DNA of 64,000 nucleotides, taken from Diploscapter coronatus (lineage: Eukaryota; Nematoda; Chromadorea; Rhabditida; Rhabditidae). The DNA lies in assembly GCA_964036155.1 (NCBI GenBank), contig OZ038422.1:56009201-56073200 (forward strand), given 5' to 3'. The notes beneath the pieces are model-generated. The model was given only the letters and a program-made list of their open reading frames with translations, did not search any database and had not been told where the DNA came from. How positions within the stretch are numbered: position 1 is the stretch's first letter; every line of letters starts with the position of its first letter. Both the position numbers and the translations under genes were made by a program. Positions 12,201-24,207 of this stretch are shown piece by piece.

Positions 12201-15200
12201 CGAATGTAACAGAATTGTATAAAATCAGTATTATTTAGAATTACATTTCTTTTTTCAAATTAGATAGAAAAGTGGTATGTTGAAATTCTATCATTTTTAC
12301 CTCCCGAATCGGCGTTGCTCCTCTTGCTACCAAAGATGGAAATGATCGAGTTCCTTGCCGTGTTCAGAAGATCGACCTTCATCGAATGCTGTGGATTATC
12401 GTCTCTGAAAGCTTTAAGTTAACTTTCTTTCAGAAACTAAGGTTTACTTGAGATTCTCGGACTTCTGCCTTTCAGACGGATTTTCATTGACTTTTCCGTT
12501 GAAGTCGAGATGTCTTCTGTTCGAGAACACGTAATATTTAGCTTTGAAGTCGTCCTTAGTGTAGTTGGATTTGTACGCGTTGCCCATCAAGTCCTCCATC
12601 GCCCTGCCCACCTCTGTCAGTCGCAGTCGCCTCTTCTCGCTCACCCCGATCGAACTCCGCAGGAAATTCGTAGGACCTTTGTCCTACAAACAATCTGATG
12701 AGTTGAACATAGTTTGATTGGAGGGAAAATCTATTTACAAAATTTGGAATTGTTATCAAATGAATTTCTCGGTTTGAGAAATGAACTCATTCTGTAGTTT
12801 TATATACAGTGGTGGGGAGAAATTTGAGCAACTTTGAACATGAAAGAAGCTTAGAAAACACTTACTGTATTGTAAAGGCACTCGAGTCTGGCATAAGTGA
12901 GGAATCTCTGCATGGAGACTCCGTTGTCCAGGAGCAGCTGGACGAACTCAGTCCTGTCGTGACACAAAGCATCCATCATCGCGTTGTGCAGGTCCTTGGT
13001 CGTCCATTCCTGCCCGCGCGTGAAGATCTCCTCCTTCGCGATGTCTGCTCGATTCCATGCAAGTGCTAATTGCAATTGCTCTGAAATGCAATTTTTGATA
13101 GAACAAAGAAGAAGAATAATATATCGCTGATGGAGGGGCAATAGTAAGTGAGATTTCGTGACTCCAATTCTAACAATCGAAAATGAATTTAAATTATTCA
13201 AAGACACTTTATTTCTTCTTTCTCCACGAATCAAAGTTTCAATTGATTGTTACTCGTACTCGACTATTGGCGTTGGGCGCTCTAAATCTCACTTACAATT
13301 CCCCTTCATTTACAATATCGATATTGTCATTCGAGTAATGAAATTTAGTGAGTAGTTAGGAGTAAAACTAGGTAAAATTCAACGAGAATTGTTACCTGAA
13401 GGAGACAGTCCCTGTCCTTTCAGAAGCGCTGTAAGAATAGCATGATCGACGTCTTGTCGTTGTGATTCACCCAGACGAAATACTGTCATCTGAACCAGAC
13501 TTACCTTTAGATCTTCGTGTTCAAAATATCTCACCAAAGTCTTCTCCTTTGCACAAGCGATGAGTTGCTTGACAGTTCTCTCTGCATTCTTCACATCATA
13601 GCTGAAGACGTGCTGCACGAGATGCATCAGCTGGTTGTAGACCGAATCCGATAGTTTTCTGTAAGATAGAAATAGGTAAACAATCAAGAACAGTAGCTTC
13701 GAAAGTCCTTAAAATACTATTGCATAATCTAATAACTGATTCTCATTTGTTTCTATCTATAAAATCTTACTATTTACGTTATTATTAAAAACAGAAGTAA
13801 TTTTACCCATCATCAGAAATGGCGTGATGAGTGAAGGCCAGCAGATCAGCAGCTCGGCCTGAGCCATCGCACACTACAACTGGGATGCGAGGGACGCTGC
13901 GATAAAATTATTTGAAAATCAAAGATGAGAATTTTCGTGTGAATTTCATTTTCACTATATTTTAAAGTCGTGAACTTTGAGGTGGGATAATATTGATTGG
14001 GTAGGAAAGATGATGAATTTTCAAACAGATCAAAAGGATAGAAGCAAACTTACGAAGTGACGTAATCGTGGACGACTTTGATCGTGAATGCGCCTCCCTC
14101 GAGAACCACGCAAACCAATGGAACAGAGAAGTTGAATTTGCCTGACTTCTGATTCTGGACCAGAAATGTCTCCAGCTGCTTCCGCAGAATTATCTCTGCA
14201 CCGTATCTAAAAACGATAACAGTGTTCAAAGAAAACTCAGTTTTCATTTAAATTCTCACCGTCCAGTAGTTCCATTATCAGAAAAGAGGAAGTAAGAATG
14301 CTGATCATTCAGTTCTGCATAACGGGATTGATTAAATTGATTTGTTGTATAATTTACAACGATGTCCTAAACTATTGTTGGTTAGCAAACTCTGAAAGAA
14401 ACATCTCATCTTGCCTTTCCAACGAACTGTTTCCGTCTTTTTAGCATTCCCCATGGCGCGATTCCTATAGCGATAACTCGAACATTCGATTTGTGCAGAC
14501 TACTCAAATCTGGAAAATTGAATTGTTACTTCAATGTAGAAATTCATTGAAATGGGATAAGCTATTCATTTTTGAGTACCAAATTGGGCCCCTTTATTGA
14601 TCCGCTCGATGAAAACAACCCGAAAAAATTAGCGTAAAAATAATTAAATAATCGAAAAATAAAAGGCATTTGTGGACAGTGAAAGGGGCGCGACGCTTGA
14701 CGGTCTCTACTTCAATGATATAGCATTTGCGATATTGATTAGGTGTATCGAAAAAAAAAAATGTCAATGGGCTTTTAGCAAAGTTATATTTCGCACTTTT
14801 TCGAGAATTCAAAAAAAAATCGTTCTAGAACACCTATGATAATGTAGCATTTTAGTGTACAATAATCTTCATACGAACTTTTATCGACGTCATTTGAAAT
14901 AAAACGTGCCAACCTTGCAAAGCGGAAGCGACGTGTTTTACGACTCCAGAGTCGAGACCGGAAGTGATGATCCAGGCATCCGTTGTGCGGGCTGATTTCA
15001 ATATTCCTTTGCGGAAAATTCGAGCCAATTTTTGCTGTAGGCTGAAATTAAAATTCTGTTTTTTAGCGAACAAAATCATCATAATTCAAGATAATTTCAC
15101 CGAGGAAACTTTGAGTCCATTTCAAATTCGAAAAGTGAAAATTTCATTTCTTACTGGGTGAAATTGAAATATTTAAAGTGCAAAGTTGTAAAAATCTGAT

Positions 15201-16816
15201 GAGAATGGATGCCTACTCGAAATTGGTGAGTCCTCCATGAATCGTAATGACTAGTTTTGGAGCAGGCAGTTTCCAGACTTTGCTCAGCAAGTGATAGACG
15301 TCTCGAGGCTCGGTGTCGAAGGCCAACCTCACGAATTGCGCCTTTGTCTGATGTGCAGAATTGCCTGAAATTTTCCTATAGACTATAGTCTTGTTTTCTT
15401 CCTTTGATCTGCACCTTCAAAAATGATAGTTCCATACGTGTCAGTGGCGCTGATTGCAGTGTGCTGTTTAATAGACCACCTCTCAGGAGAGCGATGACTC
15501 TGCAAACCACGAGTTGATAAGCGAGTATATCGCTGCAGTTGATCAGAAAAGAAAAGTTCTTTGGGCACAAAAACAACAAACTGCAGAGAGGGAAATTGTG
15601 CATTTCAGAAATATTCAATAAAGATCAGTAAAGATCACTGTCATATAAAATCGTAAAAAATAGCAGTAGCGATGGCGAATTTGAACACAAAGAGCGCCAT
15701 TAATGAACAGTGAAATTTGGCACGAAATTATTACAGTAGAATTTTTGGCTAAAGTTAATTATGATTTGATCAGTTAACTTAACATTTGCCAAAAGAATAA
15801 AATAAGAAGTAACAGAGAGTTCAAGGCAACTTCCATCGTGATTTTAAATTACAAAATCATAGTTAGAAAAAAACTTTAAAAATGACTTACCGATTCAGGA
15901 TTGTCCGACTGTCCATCGTCAGTAGTTATCTCCTCTCTGCCAGGGACAATGAGGAATTTGGCAGGAGCAGGTTCGTGGCCCGCTTTCCGAGCCTCTTCCG
16001 AATGCTGCTGCTCCGACAGACCGCAACCACACTTGCTATTGAATCGAGATGAGGGGATGAATTGTGTGCATTCGCGCTTCTTCAACTTCGACTCAATCCA
16101 ACTGGTGTTTCTCTGAAAAACAAAATCACGATAAGAATGTGATTCAGAAAATCGAAAATTGGTTCATAATTCAAAGAATTTTCAACGTTAATTTTTCTAT
16201 GAAAACGTCTAGAACAAACATAGAACAAGTTTGTTCGTACCACAAGCTTACTGTATAATTCACCATAACTACCATTTGTAAAGTTCATCAGTTCTTTTCT
16301 TTTCTTCTCCCTACGCTCCCTAGCCTAAAGCCTGGTGAATTACACAGGGAGCCCTAATCACGATTTACTCTTTTTTGGACACGTTCAGAAGACGAAGTTT
16401 ATTAGCACTAGAATATCGTAAGCCATTCCAAAGAAAAATATTAAAGCTCACGTATGAACCATGTCTGGTCACTCCAACACTGCTCGCATTCGATGCTGCT
16501 CTCTGGAACAGCTCAATTGGATTTCGTTTTCAAAAAGTCCTTGCCTTTCTTCCATTGATGTCAGCAATTCGCAGCATATCTTCCCAATCTTTGCCATGCA
16601 CATGCTTGGGCGCTGTTGAAAAAGCTGATTGATCTCCTGAAAACAAGGCGATTTGAAGCAATCATAAAAATAAGATAAGTTTTCACCTCCACTGTTACGT
16701 CTCATTTTGTGCTTCTTTCGTTTCCTTCCTTTCTCTGTTTCGTCTGCACTGTCGACCTCATCTTCATCTATAGAAGTCTTAACATTGTTCGTTCGAAGAC
16801 TTTCTGCCACCAAACT
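6223..16816 (-). CDS. TRPM-family cation channel, GON-2/GTL-like (5' end incomplete)
   Basis: About 39 phase-consistent exons from 16687-16816 to 6223-6380 give about 1,670 aa. The N-terminal TRPM homology region shows [93 protein letters not shown] and AILTALLKG. Transmembrane exons run from 10246 to 8159. The pore exon (8958-9140) has [16 protein letters not shown], close to the divalent/Mg-permeable TRPM6/7 and GON-2 pores. After S6 the TRP helix reads FLFERYRH followed by a PPPF motif. A coiled coil (7535-7823) and a Ser/Pro-rich tail ending DDDHPYYV follow. There is no alpha-kinase. Exons include 15891-16112, 15217-15364, 13396-13658, 12866-13080, 11349-11589, 9524-9669 and 7318-7482. 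The true start exon upstream of 16816 is not found. Four introns look like GC-AG. Role by family: plasma-membrane Mg/Ca influx. Confidence 0.88.
6500..6713. repeat. MITE family A, copy 1 (TRPM intron)
   Basis: A 214-bp element with imperfect terminal inverted repeats starting TATATTATCAATGATCGA and ending as the reverse of TATATTGTCAATAACCGA. Its interior (TACTCGAATC, AAATGTCGTCTATTC, TTGCAAACAA) matches copies at 25677-25890 and, inverted, at 38488-38660. It lies between TRPM exons 6223-6380 and 6779-6935. Confidence 0.8.
8344..8552. repeat. Tc1-like MITE family B, copy 1 (TRPM intron)
   Basis: The ends are inverted: left GCGGCCAAAAGTTTGGAGCAA, right (reversed) CGGTGGGGTCAAAAGTTTGGAATAA. 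Arms extend inward through GGCAGGTTTAATTATCG and its reverse. The element lies in a TRPM intron (between exons 8159-8277 and 8589-8690). A related element is at 45438-45641, and a lone end resembles CAGTGGTGGGGAGAAATTTGAG at about 12807. Confidence 0.7.
13133..13306. repeat. MITE family C (TRPM intron)
   Basis: Arms AGGGGCAATAGTAAGTGAG (from 13134) and its near reverse (ending at 13304) flank about 125 bp. It is a short non-autonomous inverted-repeat element between TRPM exons 13396-13658 and 12866-13080. Confidence 0.65.
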
Positions 16817-16849
16817 CTGAACAATTTGATATTTTCTAGTGGCATCATT

Positions 16850-19290
16850 TATGAGGAAAGAGAAATAAATTAAAAAAAAGATAAAAGTGCCACTCTTTTC
16901 CAGAACAGTTAAATATTAAATTTTGGGCGTGATAGGCTGATTTAAAAATGGCGAGAATACGACTAAAAATTATATTTTTCTAGAAAAAATAAATCAACCG
17001 GAATGAAGAAAATATAAAAAGAGAAACTTGCGTACAAATGCAGGCAAATTTCGGATAGTTCAATAAACGAGATTTTTTTTCTCCTTGTGAAATTAAAATC
17101 GGAAAATGTGAGCCAAGAATCGTAAAAAATCGAAAATGTGGCCGATTCCTGCTCAAAACACCTATAATCCTGTCCCTCGTTATATTTATGTAATCAAAAC
17201 AGTTAAGATGCATTCGATATGCCATTATTGTTTAATCGTAATAATTTGTGTGTCGATGACTTTGATAAATTACAAAAATAGACATCACTTCCTTCATAAC
17301 ATGATTATATTTTATTGTTAAATTTTAAAATTTCAAATGTTTATCTTAAATTAAATTTTGGTCCGTCGTCATTTTTTCTTGCCAAAAATCAATAGACTAA
17401 TCGCTTCTCTTCCCAATTAATCTTCGAAAGAATAGATAAATTTTCACCAGCTTTTTAAAATTTCTTTGTCTTGCAAAGATAAAACGATGCAAATCCAGTT
17501 TGGACTGAGGACCTGATGATAAGCGCCCATTGATTACGCAGTCACAGGTCCTAGTCTCAATTCTATGCAGCAGCTTAGGCAAGCATTGAGGTAATACAAA
17601 AATCTATTTCCATCGAAAACATCTTATCAAATAATAAAAACCATAATATGAAAAGGTTCAAAATTTAGCCCTTAAATTTTATCAATTCGGGTTTCGGATT
17701 GCCCAGTTTCAATTTTAGCACTTTTTGATCTGGATAAGCACTAAAACTATGTAAAATATCATCAAAGGATAGGTTGAATTCCGATTTTAGGGACTATTTA
17801 ACAAATTTTTATTCCACCTCTAACCTACGATACGGAACTTTGATTTATATCCGATTTGTGAAAGTTCTTCAGTTCTTAATCTGATTCTGAATCGGGGTGA
17901 AATTTAATTCTGATTCAGATTATAAAGATAACAGAAGAATTCAATGCAGATTTCTGGTTGCTAATAGTTTTAACTCCGACTCCTAATAGATAAAAGTGAT
18001 TTTCGAAAATCGTCAATGATGCAACTTATTCCCATCATTGTTTTTATAATTAATAAATTTTCAAAAACCTTTAAATCTTACATGCACTTTTGCACTATCG
18101 ACACTTCCACGTTTCTTGTCGTTCATCTAACGAAAATCAGTTGATTTGAGTGTGAGTGTGTAGGATAATCCGAAGAGTTTCTAAATAAATTAAATTAATT
18201 AAAGTGATGTAATCAGATAGATGATCAGTAGCATAAGATGCAGAGAGATAGTCGAATGGCCATAACAAACAGCATAATCAGACAGGAGTAAACCCATAAA
18301 ATATCCCGGTTGCATTTTGTTAATTGAGAGATGCTCGTGAAAAGAACATAAAACTGATAAATTGATAAATTGATAAGGATGAAAAATGAGAAAGGGGAGG
18401 AAAAGGGGACAAAAAAATAAAGAAGAAGAAGAGAAAGCATCCCATCCATCAGTCCGTGAAAGGGCTTAGCTCTAAACTCTAAAAGACAATTCACAAATTA
18501 ATGCTAATGAGCTTATGCCTTTTGATAGGAAAATTTGTTCAAGACTGACAAAAGTCGAGAAAAACTCTCATAGAAAATCCTGCATCAGGCGAGAATCTAT
18601 TGATTAAGAGAAATAGAAAGGTAAGTATTCAAGCACACAAGTACAAAGGTTCAAGATTTTTGATCGCAGCATATTTCCATACACCTTTTATGGTTTTGGG
18701 TTTCAGCATGAATTTTGAAATTCGTTTTCAACGCAAGTTCGCACCTTCTATAACAATTTATTCTAAATTTTATCCTTCAGTGCAAATTTGTCGAAAGAAC
18801 TAGACCTTGGACGTTCTGCTTAAATTATTACAAATTTTGGAGAAAAAAAAAACCCTAAGGATCTTCATTTAAAAATGAACGGAAAACCTTTAATTTAGTC
18901 CAAAATGGTATGGAGCAGTTTTATCGATAGTGTGGGAGCTAATTTGACTTTAATAGTTACCAACTTAATTGACAAATTAACTAAAACATGCGAAGAAAGT
19001 TATTAAAATGAAAGAAAAAACGAGAAAAGAAGGAGTACGACATTTAGCTTTTGTGATTTGGGTATGCATTACAAAGAGGCTTGTGGTAAAAGACGCCTAC
19101 TTTTTAGAGAGCGCTCAACTTTGAAAAGTTGGCATCTTTTACCACAAGCCGAAAAACCCGGGTCGAGGAAGTCAAAATTGTAAAGTATTTCCAGTTTTGA
19201 TAATTATGAAAATATCTATGATTTTTATGAACATTTTCATAATTGCCGAGTAACTCCCATGTTATTTTTTTTCATTTTTGAAAATTTTTT
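16850..19290. other. Long gap with no supported gene
   Basis: The first exon of the TRPM gene should lie here, but I cannot place it. A GC-richer patch at 17495-17585 forms an 8-bp stem (AGGACCTG/CAGGTCCT) and could be an exon or a structured RNA. The rest is AT-rich. A strong hairpin lies at 19078-19150. Confidence 0.4.
19078..19150. repeat. Strong hairpin, miRNA-precursor-like
   Basis: The left arm from 19078 (GGCTTGTGGTAAAAGACGCC) pairs with the right arm ending at 19150, about 28 bp with two to three mismatches and a loop of about 17 nt. Size and shape fit a pre-miRNA or a tiny foldback element. Confidence 0.55.
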
Positions 19291-19369
19291 GTTCCAAAAC
19301 ATGCAGCACATTCAGAAATCTACAGGAATATCCTAAGTGCTTTCGAGTAGAACCGCTGTACACTTTTAG

Positions 19370-19840
19370 AAATTCATGAAGTTGTACAAACCATTTCGAT
19401 GGTTCGCTTCGGGAGTTGCATATATTTCCATTGTAGTTCAGGTAAAGATAATTTAAACAATCGATAAAAAGGGATTTTAGAGCCTTGTACATTCTTTCCT
19501 ATGCATTTTTCCGGTTTTTGCTATCATCGGTATTCTACTCTTTCAAATTTGCCTTCCGAACCTCAATAATGCTGTCTTATTCATCTTATCTTATCACTGT
19601 AGCTGTGGTACTGTAACGCTACTAATTATGACCCCAAGTTATCGGAAAGCGATTGAAGTTAAGTTTGAATATGGTATGAATTTACTTTAGCATAGTTAAA
19701 GAGAAAGTTTAATTTCAGTATTTTACACAGCGAAACTCAAGAACCGAGTCAGGTCGATAAGTGAGCCAGTTAATGTTCTAAAGGTTCCGATAGAACATTT
19801 GAACGTCAGCGTTATCATTTCGAGAAGATATACTTCATGA
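19370..19840 (+). pseudogene. C-terminal remnant of a nematode 7TM chemoreceptor (Srh/Str-like)
   Basis: Three exons join in phase: 19370-19441, 19481-19673 and 19719-19840, encoding about 128 aa. They show two hydrophobic segments (FLCIFPVFAIIGILL; AVLFILSYHCSCGTVTLLI) followed by TPSYRKAI, which resembles the last helices and the KPYR signature after TM7 of Srh/Str-type receptors, where a His-Gly pair is common; here it is HC. No exons for TM1-TM4 are recognisable upstream, and AT-rich DNA lies there. The call is a 5'-truncated relic. It could be functional only if distant exons were missed. It converges with the Hsp70 gene, 106 bp away. Confidence 0.5.
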
Positions 19841-19946
19841 GTTTATTCATTATCAGTATATACGTGTATAGATTGCTCAAAGCATATGTCATGTTACATA
19901 AATTACTCGCAATTATTACAAAAAAGACCAATAAAAATGATCGATA

Positions 19947-22423
19947 TCAAAAGCCGAGTCTAGTTACTTCCTTCTTGAATTTTTCGTGGTTGCTTTCGAT
20001 CTCAACCTCGTCTTCTGGGAAGCCATCGAGCCATGCGATGTAACGGCTAATCGACTCTAGACAAGTATCACGATTCTGTGAGGCTGGCTGCAAAATCTCT
20101 ACTATGAAATGCTATTATGAAATCAGTTCCACCATGCGCTGGATGCGATCCTTCTCATGGTGAAGATAGTTTTCGAACAATCTTCGTTTCTTGCACATCT
20201 CTCTAAATTTCTTGTCCTCATTTTCATTCCTTACTGCTTCGGCGTGGAAATAGGCAATATCTTTCTAAAATAGCTCATAGTCACAGCATTGATACTATAA
20301 ATATACCGATTCTCTTATAGGACCATTGAAAGTGAACTGGAAGTTGGCTTGACGTCCAGTTGACTCCTCCACATGGATAACGTTCAGGATGCCGATATTA
20401 TTGACTTCAAATATCGTCTGGAATTCGTCACGGTTATATTGCAGGAAAAAATCTTGGATACCTTATGTGGACTTCCTCTTGGACCTGGAGTTAGATTCAT
20501 GGAAATTATGCCTATCTCTGTGTTGTCGGTGGCACGGGCACGTTCGCCTTCATAGATCTTGGCCTCGAAATACCCTTGGTTGTCAACCACCGTACTCGAG
20601 CTGATTACGCTCTGAAGTTAACTGCTGAATCTACGGGAATAATATGGAGAATGCTCACTCTGCATGAATACGCAGTGCCACGTGAAATGGCGTGCTCAAT
20701 AATGCCGCCTCTCATCTCCATTCCCAGTGATAATGGAACGACCTCTCGAATTTGCAGCGTCACGAAAGCAGCGGCAGGGATCTCCGCGATGCTGTCGTCT
20801 GCTGAAGAATTCGAATTGAGTTGCGTCGGTCTTGGCTAAACAAATTTTGTCTCTACAAAAAAGATATGTTAAATTCACCGGGTTCTGACCATCTCGAGCT
20901 AGATCTGCTCCATAGAGTGCGGCACCGGTAGCTACAGCCTAAAATATAAACGTGCTTATGAATCGGGTGAATTTATTGGAAGAGTAACCAACCTCATCCG
21001 GATTGATGCACTGAAGGATGCTAGCTCTCGGAAACTTCTCACGAATAAGTTCTTTAATACGAGGAATGCGTGTCGATCCGCCTACGATGAGCTAAATTTT
21101 TGAGTTCATGAAAATTTCACCGATAATGCTGACAATTTCGTCAATGCTATCGGCCGTGAGATTTCCCATATTTCGATCTTCCATATGTTTATTTCCTATA
21201 TTTAAGGCATCGTCAACCACGTCCATAGTGCCCTTGAATAGCGGATCACAAAGCTCGTAAAAGCGCTTGCGGCCGATTGAGTATTGGTGTAAATAATCCG
21301 TTTCATTGACTCTCACGGATAGCTCTACGAGCTGAGGGGCTTCCATGCCGGCCATGTTCTCTTTCGCTTCACGACACAGATTTCGCAGTCGTCGTATGGT
21401 ATTCTTATCGTTAGGAAAGTTGATCGGCTGCTTATTTTGAAAGTCCTTGATGAAATCATCGACAATTTTGTTATCAAAGTCTTCGCCTCCTAAGAAGAAA
21501 AGAAAATTTTTTAAAAATATTTTCATGGTTACCCAAATGCCGATGTCCAGATATCGCTACAACCTCAACGTCGCCATTTTCAAATCTACCGATGGTGACG
21601 TCGAACGTCCCTGTATTAGTTTGAATGATCTATGCATTCTAATGAACCCATACCTCCTCCTAAATCGTAGATTAGGACGGTTCGTAGTTGGTTGCGATTC
21701 CTCACTGCGTAAGCGATTGCAGCAGCGGTTGGCTCTGTTAAAAGTTTCAGGACATTCAGATTAGCCATTTTAGCCGCTCTTTCAGTAGCGTCTTTTTGTC
21801 GAACATCGAAATAAGCCGGCACTGTGATTACCGCATCAGTGATTTCCCTCCCCTCGAAATAGGTCTAAAGATGGAATCAAATCAGAGGATTGAAATGAAA
21901 CCCTAAAGAAAATCGTCTCACCTCCGCGTACTCCTTCATCTTCTTCAGCAGCTCTGATGAGACTTCCTCAGGCGAAACGGTGCGGTCGCCAAGTTTGATC
22001 ATAACTTTTCCCTGAACGAATGAGATAATCATGCTAGAACCAGTTGATTTCTCTCACATCGTGCGGTTCTCCGTGTTTTCGCACTACTTCGAACGATAGA
22101 TGTTTCCGATCCTTTGTTACATCCTCATCGTTGAACTGTCGACCAATCAACCTCTTTGAGTCATTGATCAAGTTTTTACCAGTGTTCTTTGCATTGATAG
22201 CGGCGTCACCAACTAAAATGTCGGCACTATCATAGAGAACCCAAGAAGGAGTCGTGTTCCGCCCTGAAAATGGTAAATTTGTAAAATTTCGAAGGCTTAA
22301 TACTTCAATACCTAAATCATTTGGGATGATTTGAGGTCGTCCAGCTCTATCTACGTGACAGATACAACATCGCGTTGTTCCTAAGTCAATTCCAATGACG
22401 ACCCTTTCCGGATTGTCACTCAT
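19947..22423 (-). CDS. Divergent Hsp70 chaperone (640 aa)
   Basis: Thirteen exons join in phase (22312-22423, 22058-22263, 21922-22011, 21654-21864, 21533-21610, 21134-21489, 20993-21091, 20879-20938, 20659-20835, 20462-20611, 20307-20417, 20133-20264, 19947-20087). The ATP-binding part shows [62 protein letters not shown] and [10 protein letters not shown]. The substrate-binding part shows [25 protein letters not shown] and NNIGILNV. A helical lid follows. Phosphate-loop residues usually TTYSC are TTRCC. The protein ends in RLGF. It has no EEVD tail (cytosolic co-chaperone docking), no KDEL and no signal peptide. That points to a specialised or lineage-specific cytosolic/nuclear Hsp70. The boundary after 21134 uses a weak GTCAGC donor. 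Confidence 0.87.
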
Positions 22424-23166
22424 TTTGGTTCAAAACCTAAGGTATTTCAGAATTGGGAAATAAAAATGTAAAAATCGAGATGACTGATCAATACTCGCGA
22501 GGAAATTGCAAATAGATAGCGAGTGCCATAGGGAAGAGTTGAAAGTGAAAAGCTTGGATGCTATAACATTCGTCAGCAGGAGCAATATTTAGCGTCTTTT
22601 TCCACTTTCTCGATTATTATAGCATTTTCCCTGTGATAACAACTAATATTCATCAGAGTTTCAACTCTTTCACGATTTTCTGATAATAACAACTTTATTC
22701 GCAATTAATCAGAATCTTGTGAAGAAAAGTTTATACTCGACTAGGGACCACTACACAAGAATATACAGGTAAAAAGGTCTAAGGAGCACTTTCGTCGAAC
22801 GAAAATAAATTCTAGGGGTAGGTCTCAAAAGACCTACTGATGATCGTTCTCTCTAGGTCTGCATGTGATGAATAAACTTTGTAAAATTTGAATATACCAT
22901 TGCACGAAGCCATAAGTGTAAAGGCAGGGCTGAGAAAAGATAGAGGCAGGAAGATACGAAAAAAGAGAAAAGGAAAAAACAATGTGTTCTTTTTTCGAGA
23001 CGAGAAGGAACACAGCGTAAAGAAGAAAACAACTAATCGTGTTGTTTTTGACTGTTAATGAGCATGAACTTGCGAAATACGGATAAATCATTAACTATGA
23101 TCAAATAAATTCTCAAGCAATAAGTATTATCCATTAAGAGACATTCCATGTATAACTGGAACAAGG

Positions 23167-23653
23167 GTCCGGAAAATTGCAAAAGTGTCCCGGATCCGAA
23201 CCAAACTTATACGGTGGATACACCCATGTACCCTATTCACAAAAATGGGGAGATCAGACCCCGCCCCCAAAAGTGGGCGGGGCTAGGTGGGGGGTCAAAG
23301 TTGGGCATTTTCACGATTTGACTGTCAAGGGGAGGTATAAAGAAAACTCTTTTGCTATAAAAGATTTTCGAAAATTTTAAAAAGGATGAACATAACCATG
23401 GAATGTACTTTCTAAAAATATATTGGTTTAGGGGGTCAGCCACTTGCTGAGTGTGAGAGGGGGTCCAGAAGCCAAAAGTTTTAAAAGTGGTAGTTTCAAA
23501 AATGTGCATACTTTGCACAAAACCGATTTTCCTGAAAAAGTTTAGGAAAAGTTCCAAGAATCTAATGTCATATTCGGATTCTACGCATCAAATTACCCTA
23601 AAATCAGTTATAAAAGACATTAGTTAGGCGGGACACTTTTGCAGTTGTCCGAT
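23167..23653. repeat. Inverted-repeat element (about 490 bp)
   Basis: Left end GTCCGGAAAATTGCAAAAGT; the reverse of the right end reads TCGGACAACTGCAAAAGTG. Both continue into GTCCCG. The interior has an unusual GC-rich G-run/C-run patch at 23255-23300. No coding frame looks real, so this is probably a non-autonomous DNA transposon. Confidence 0.6.
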
Positions 23654-23689
23654 CACTCTTTATATTTTGTTCGGGTTATTCAAAGAATG

Positions 23690-23820
23690 CGTCTTAAGAC
23701 AGTCTGTCCTCGGGTCGGGCCACTAGTCCTGTGTGGCTAGGATAGACCGATTGTACCATTATGGACTGAGGGTAGCCGACTCCCACCTAGTGGGGAATAA
23801 TAAGGCTAGGATTTTTTTTT
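23690..23820 (+). ncRNA. Possible structured RNA ending in a T-run
   Basis: GCCACTAG near 23720 can pair with CTAGTGG near 23790. GGCTAGGAT occurs twice. The stretch is GC-rich against its surroundings and ends in nine or more Ts, as polymerase III terminators do. No tRNA, 5S or spliced-leader consensus is recognised. It may instead be a repeat fragment. Confidence 0.2.
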
Positions 23821-24207
23821 ATTTACGTTTTCCAATATGTAAAAAGTAATTATATATTTGTAAGAATATTTTCTATTCGTAAATCATAATTATCTATGGT
23901 TTTTTTAGATAAAGTTTTATTGTATCATTCCAATACTTTCAGAAATCAATTAATTTGAACGTTTCGTACAAATTCACAATTCAATTGGGCAATTTTCATA
24001 TATGTACAAACAAGGATTTTTTAAACTTGTGCATTATCAGTTCAGTTGCATAATAAGAGATATTCGGTTTAAATTTGTGAAATCGATTATTTTTTAAGAA
24101 ATATTTCACTAATCTTTTTTTTTTTATAATTCAAACATATCGAAATGAAATGTCCTGATTTCATCGACTAGAATTTATGCAACTAAACGACGCTGTTTCC
24201 TTTTGAT

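Larger units (their letters stand above)
22424..24207. other. Intergenic region with an inverted-repeat element
   Basis: No gene is supported. An element with terminal inverted repeats lies at 23167-23653, and a GC-richer, stem-forming stretch that ends in a T-run lies at about 23690-23820. The promoter of the Hsp70 gene should be in the right flank of 22423. Confidence 0.5.

Noticed and set aside
16252..16275. Short exon with ATG giving an 8-residue TRPM start
   Set aside because: Phase fits, but exons at 16545-16636 and 16687-16816 also join in phase and look like real coding sequence; kept only as a possible alternative start.
17495..17585. Possible box C/D snoRNA (TGATGA next to a stem)
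   Set aside because: No CTGA box D at a fitting distance; only the short stem remains.
18225..18494. Hydrophobic minus-strand frame
   Set aside because: AT-rich low-complexity sequence; no codon bias and no splice sites.
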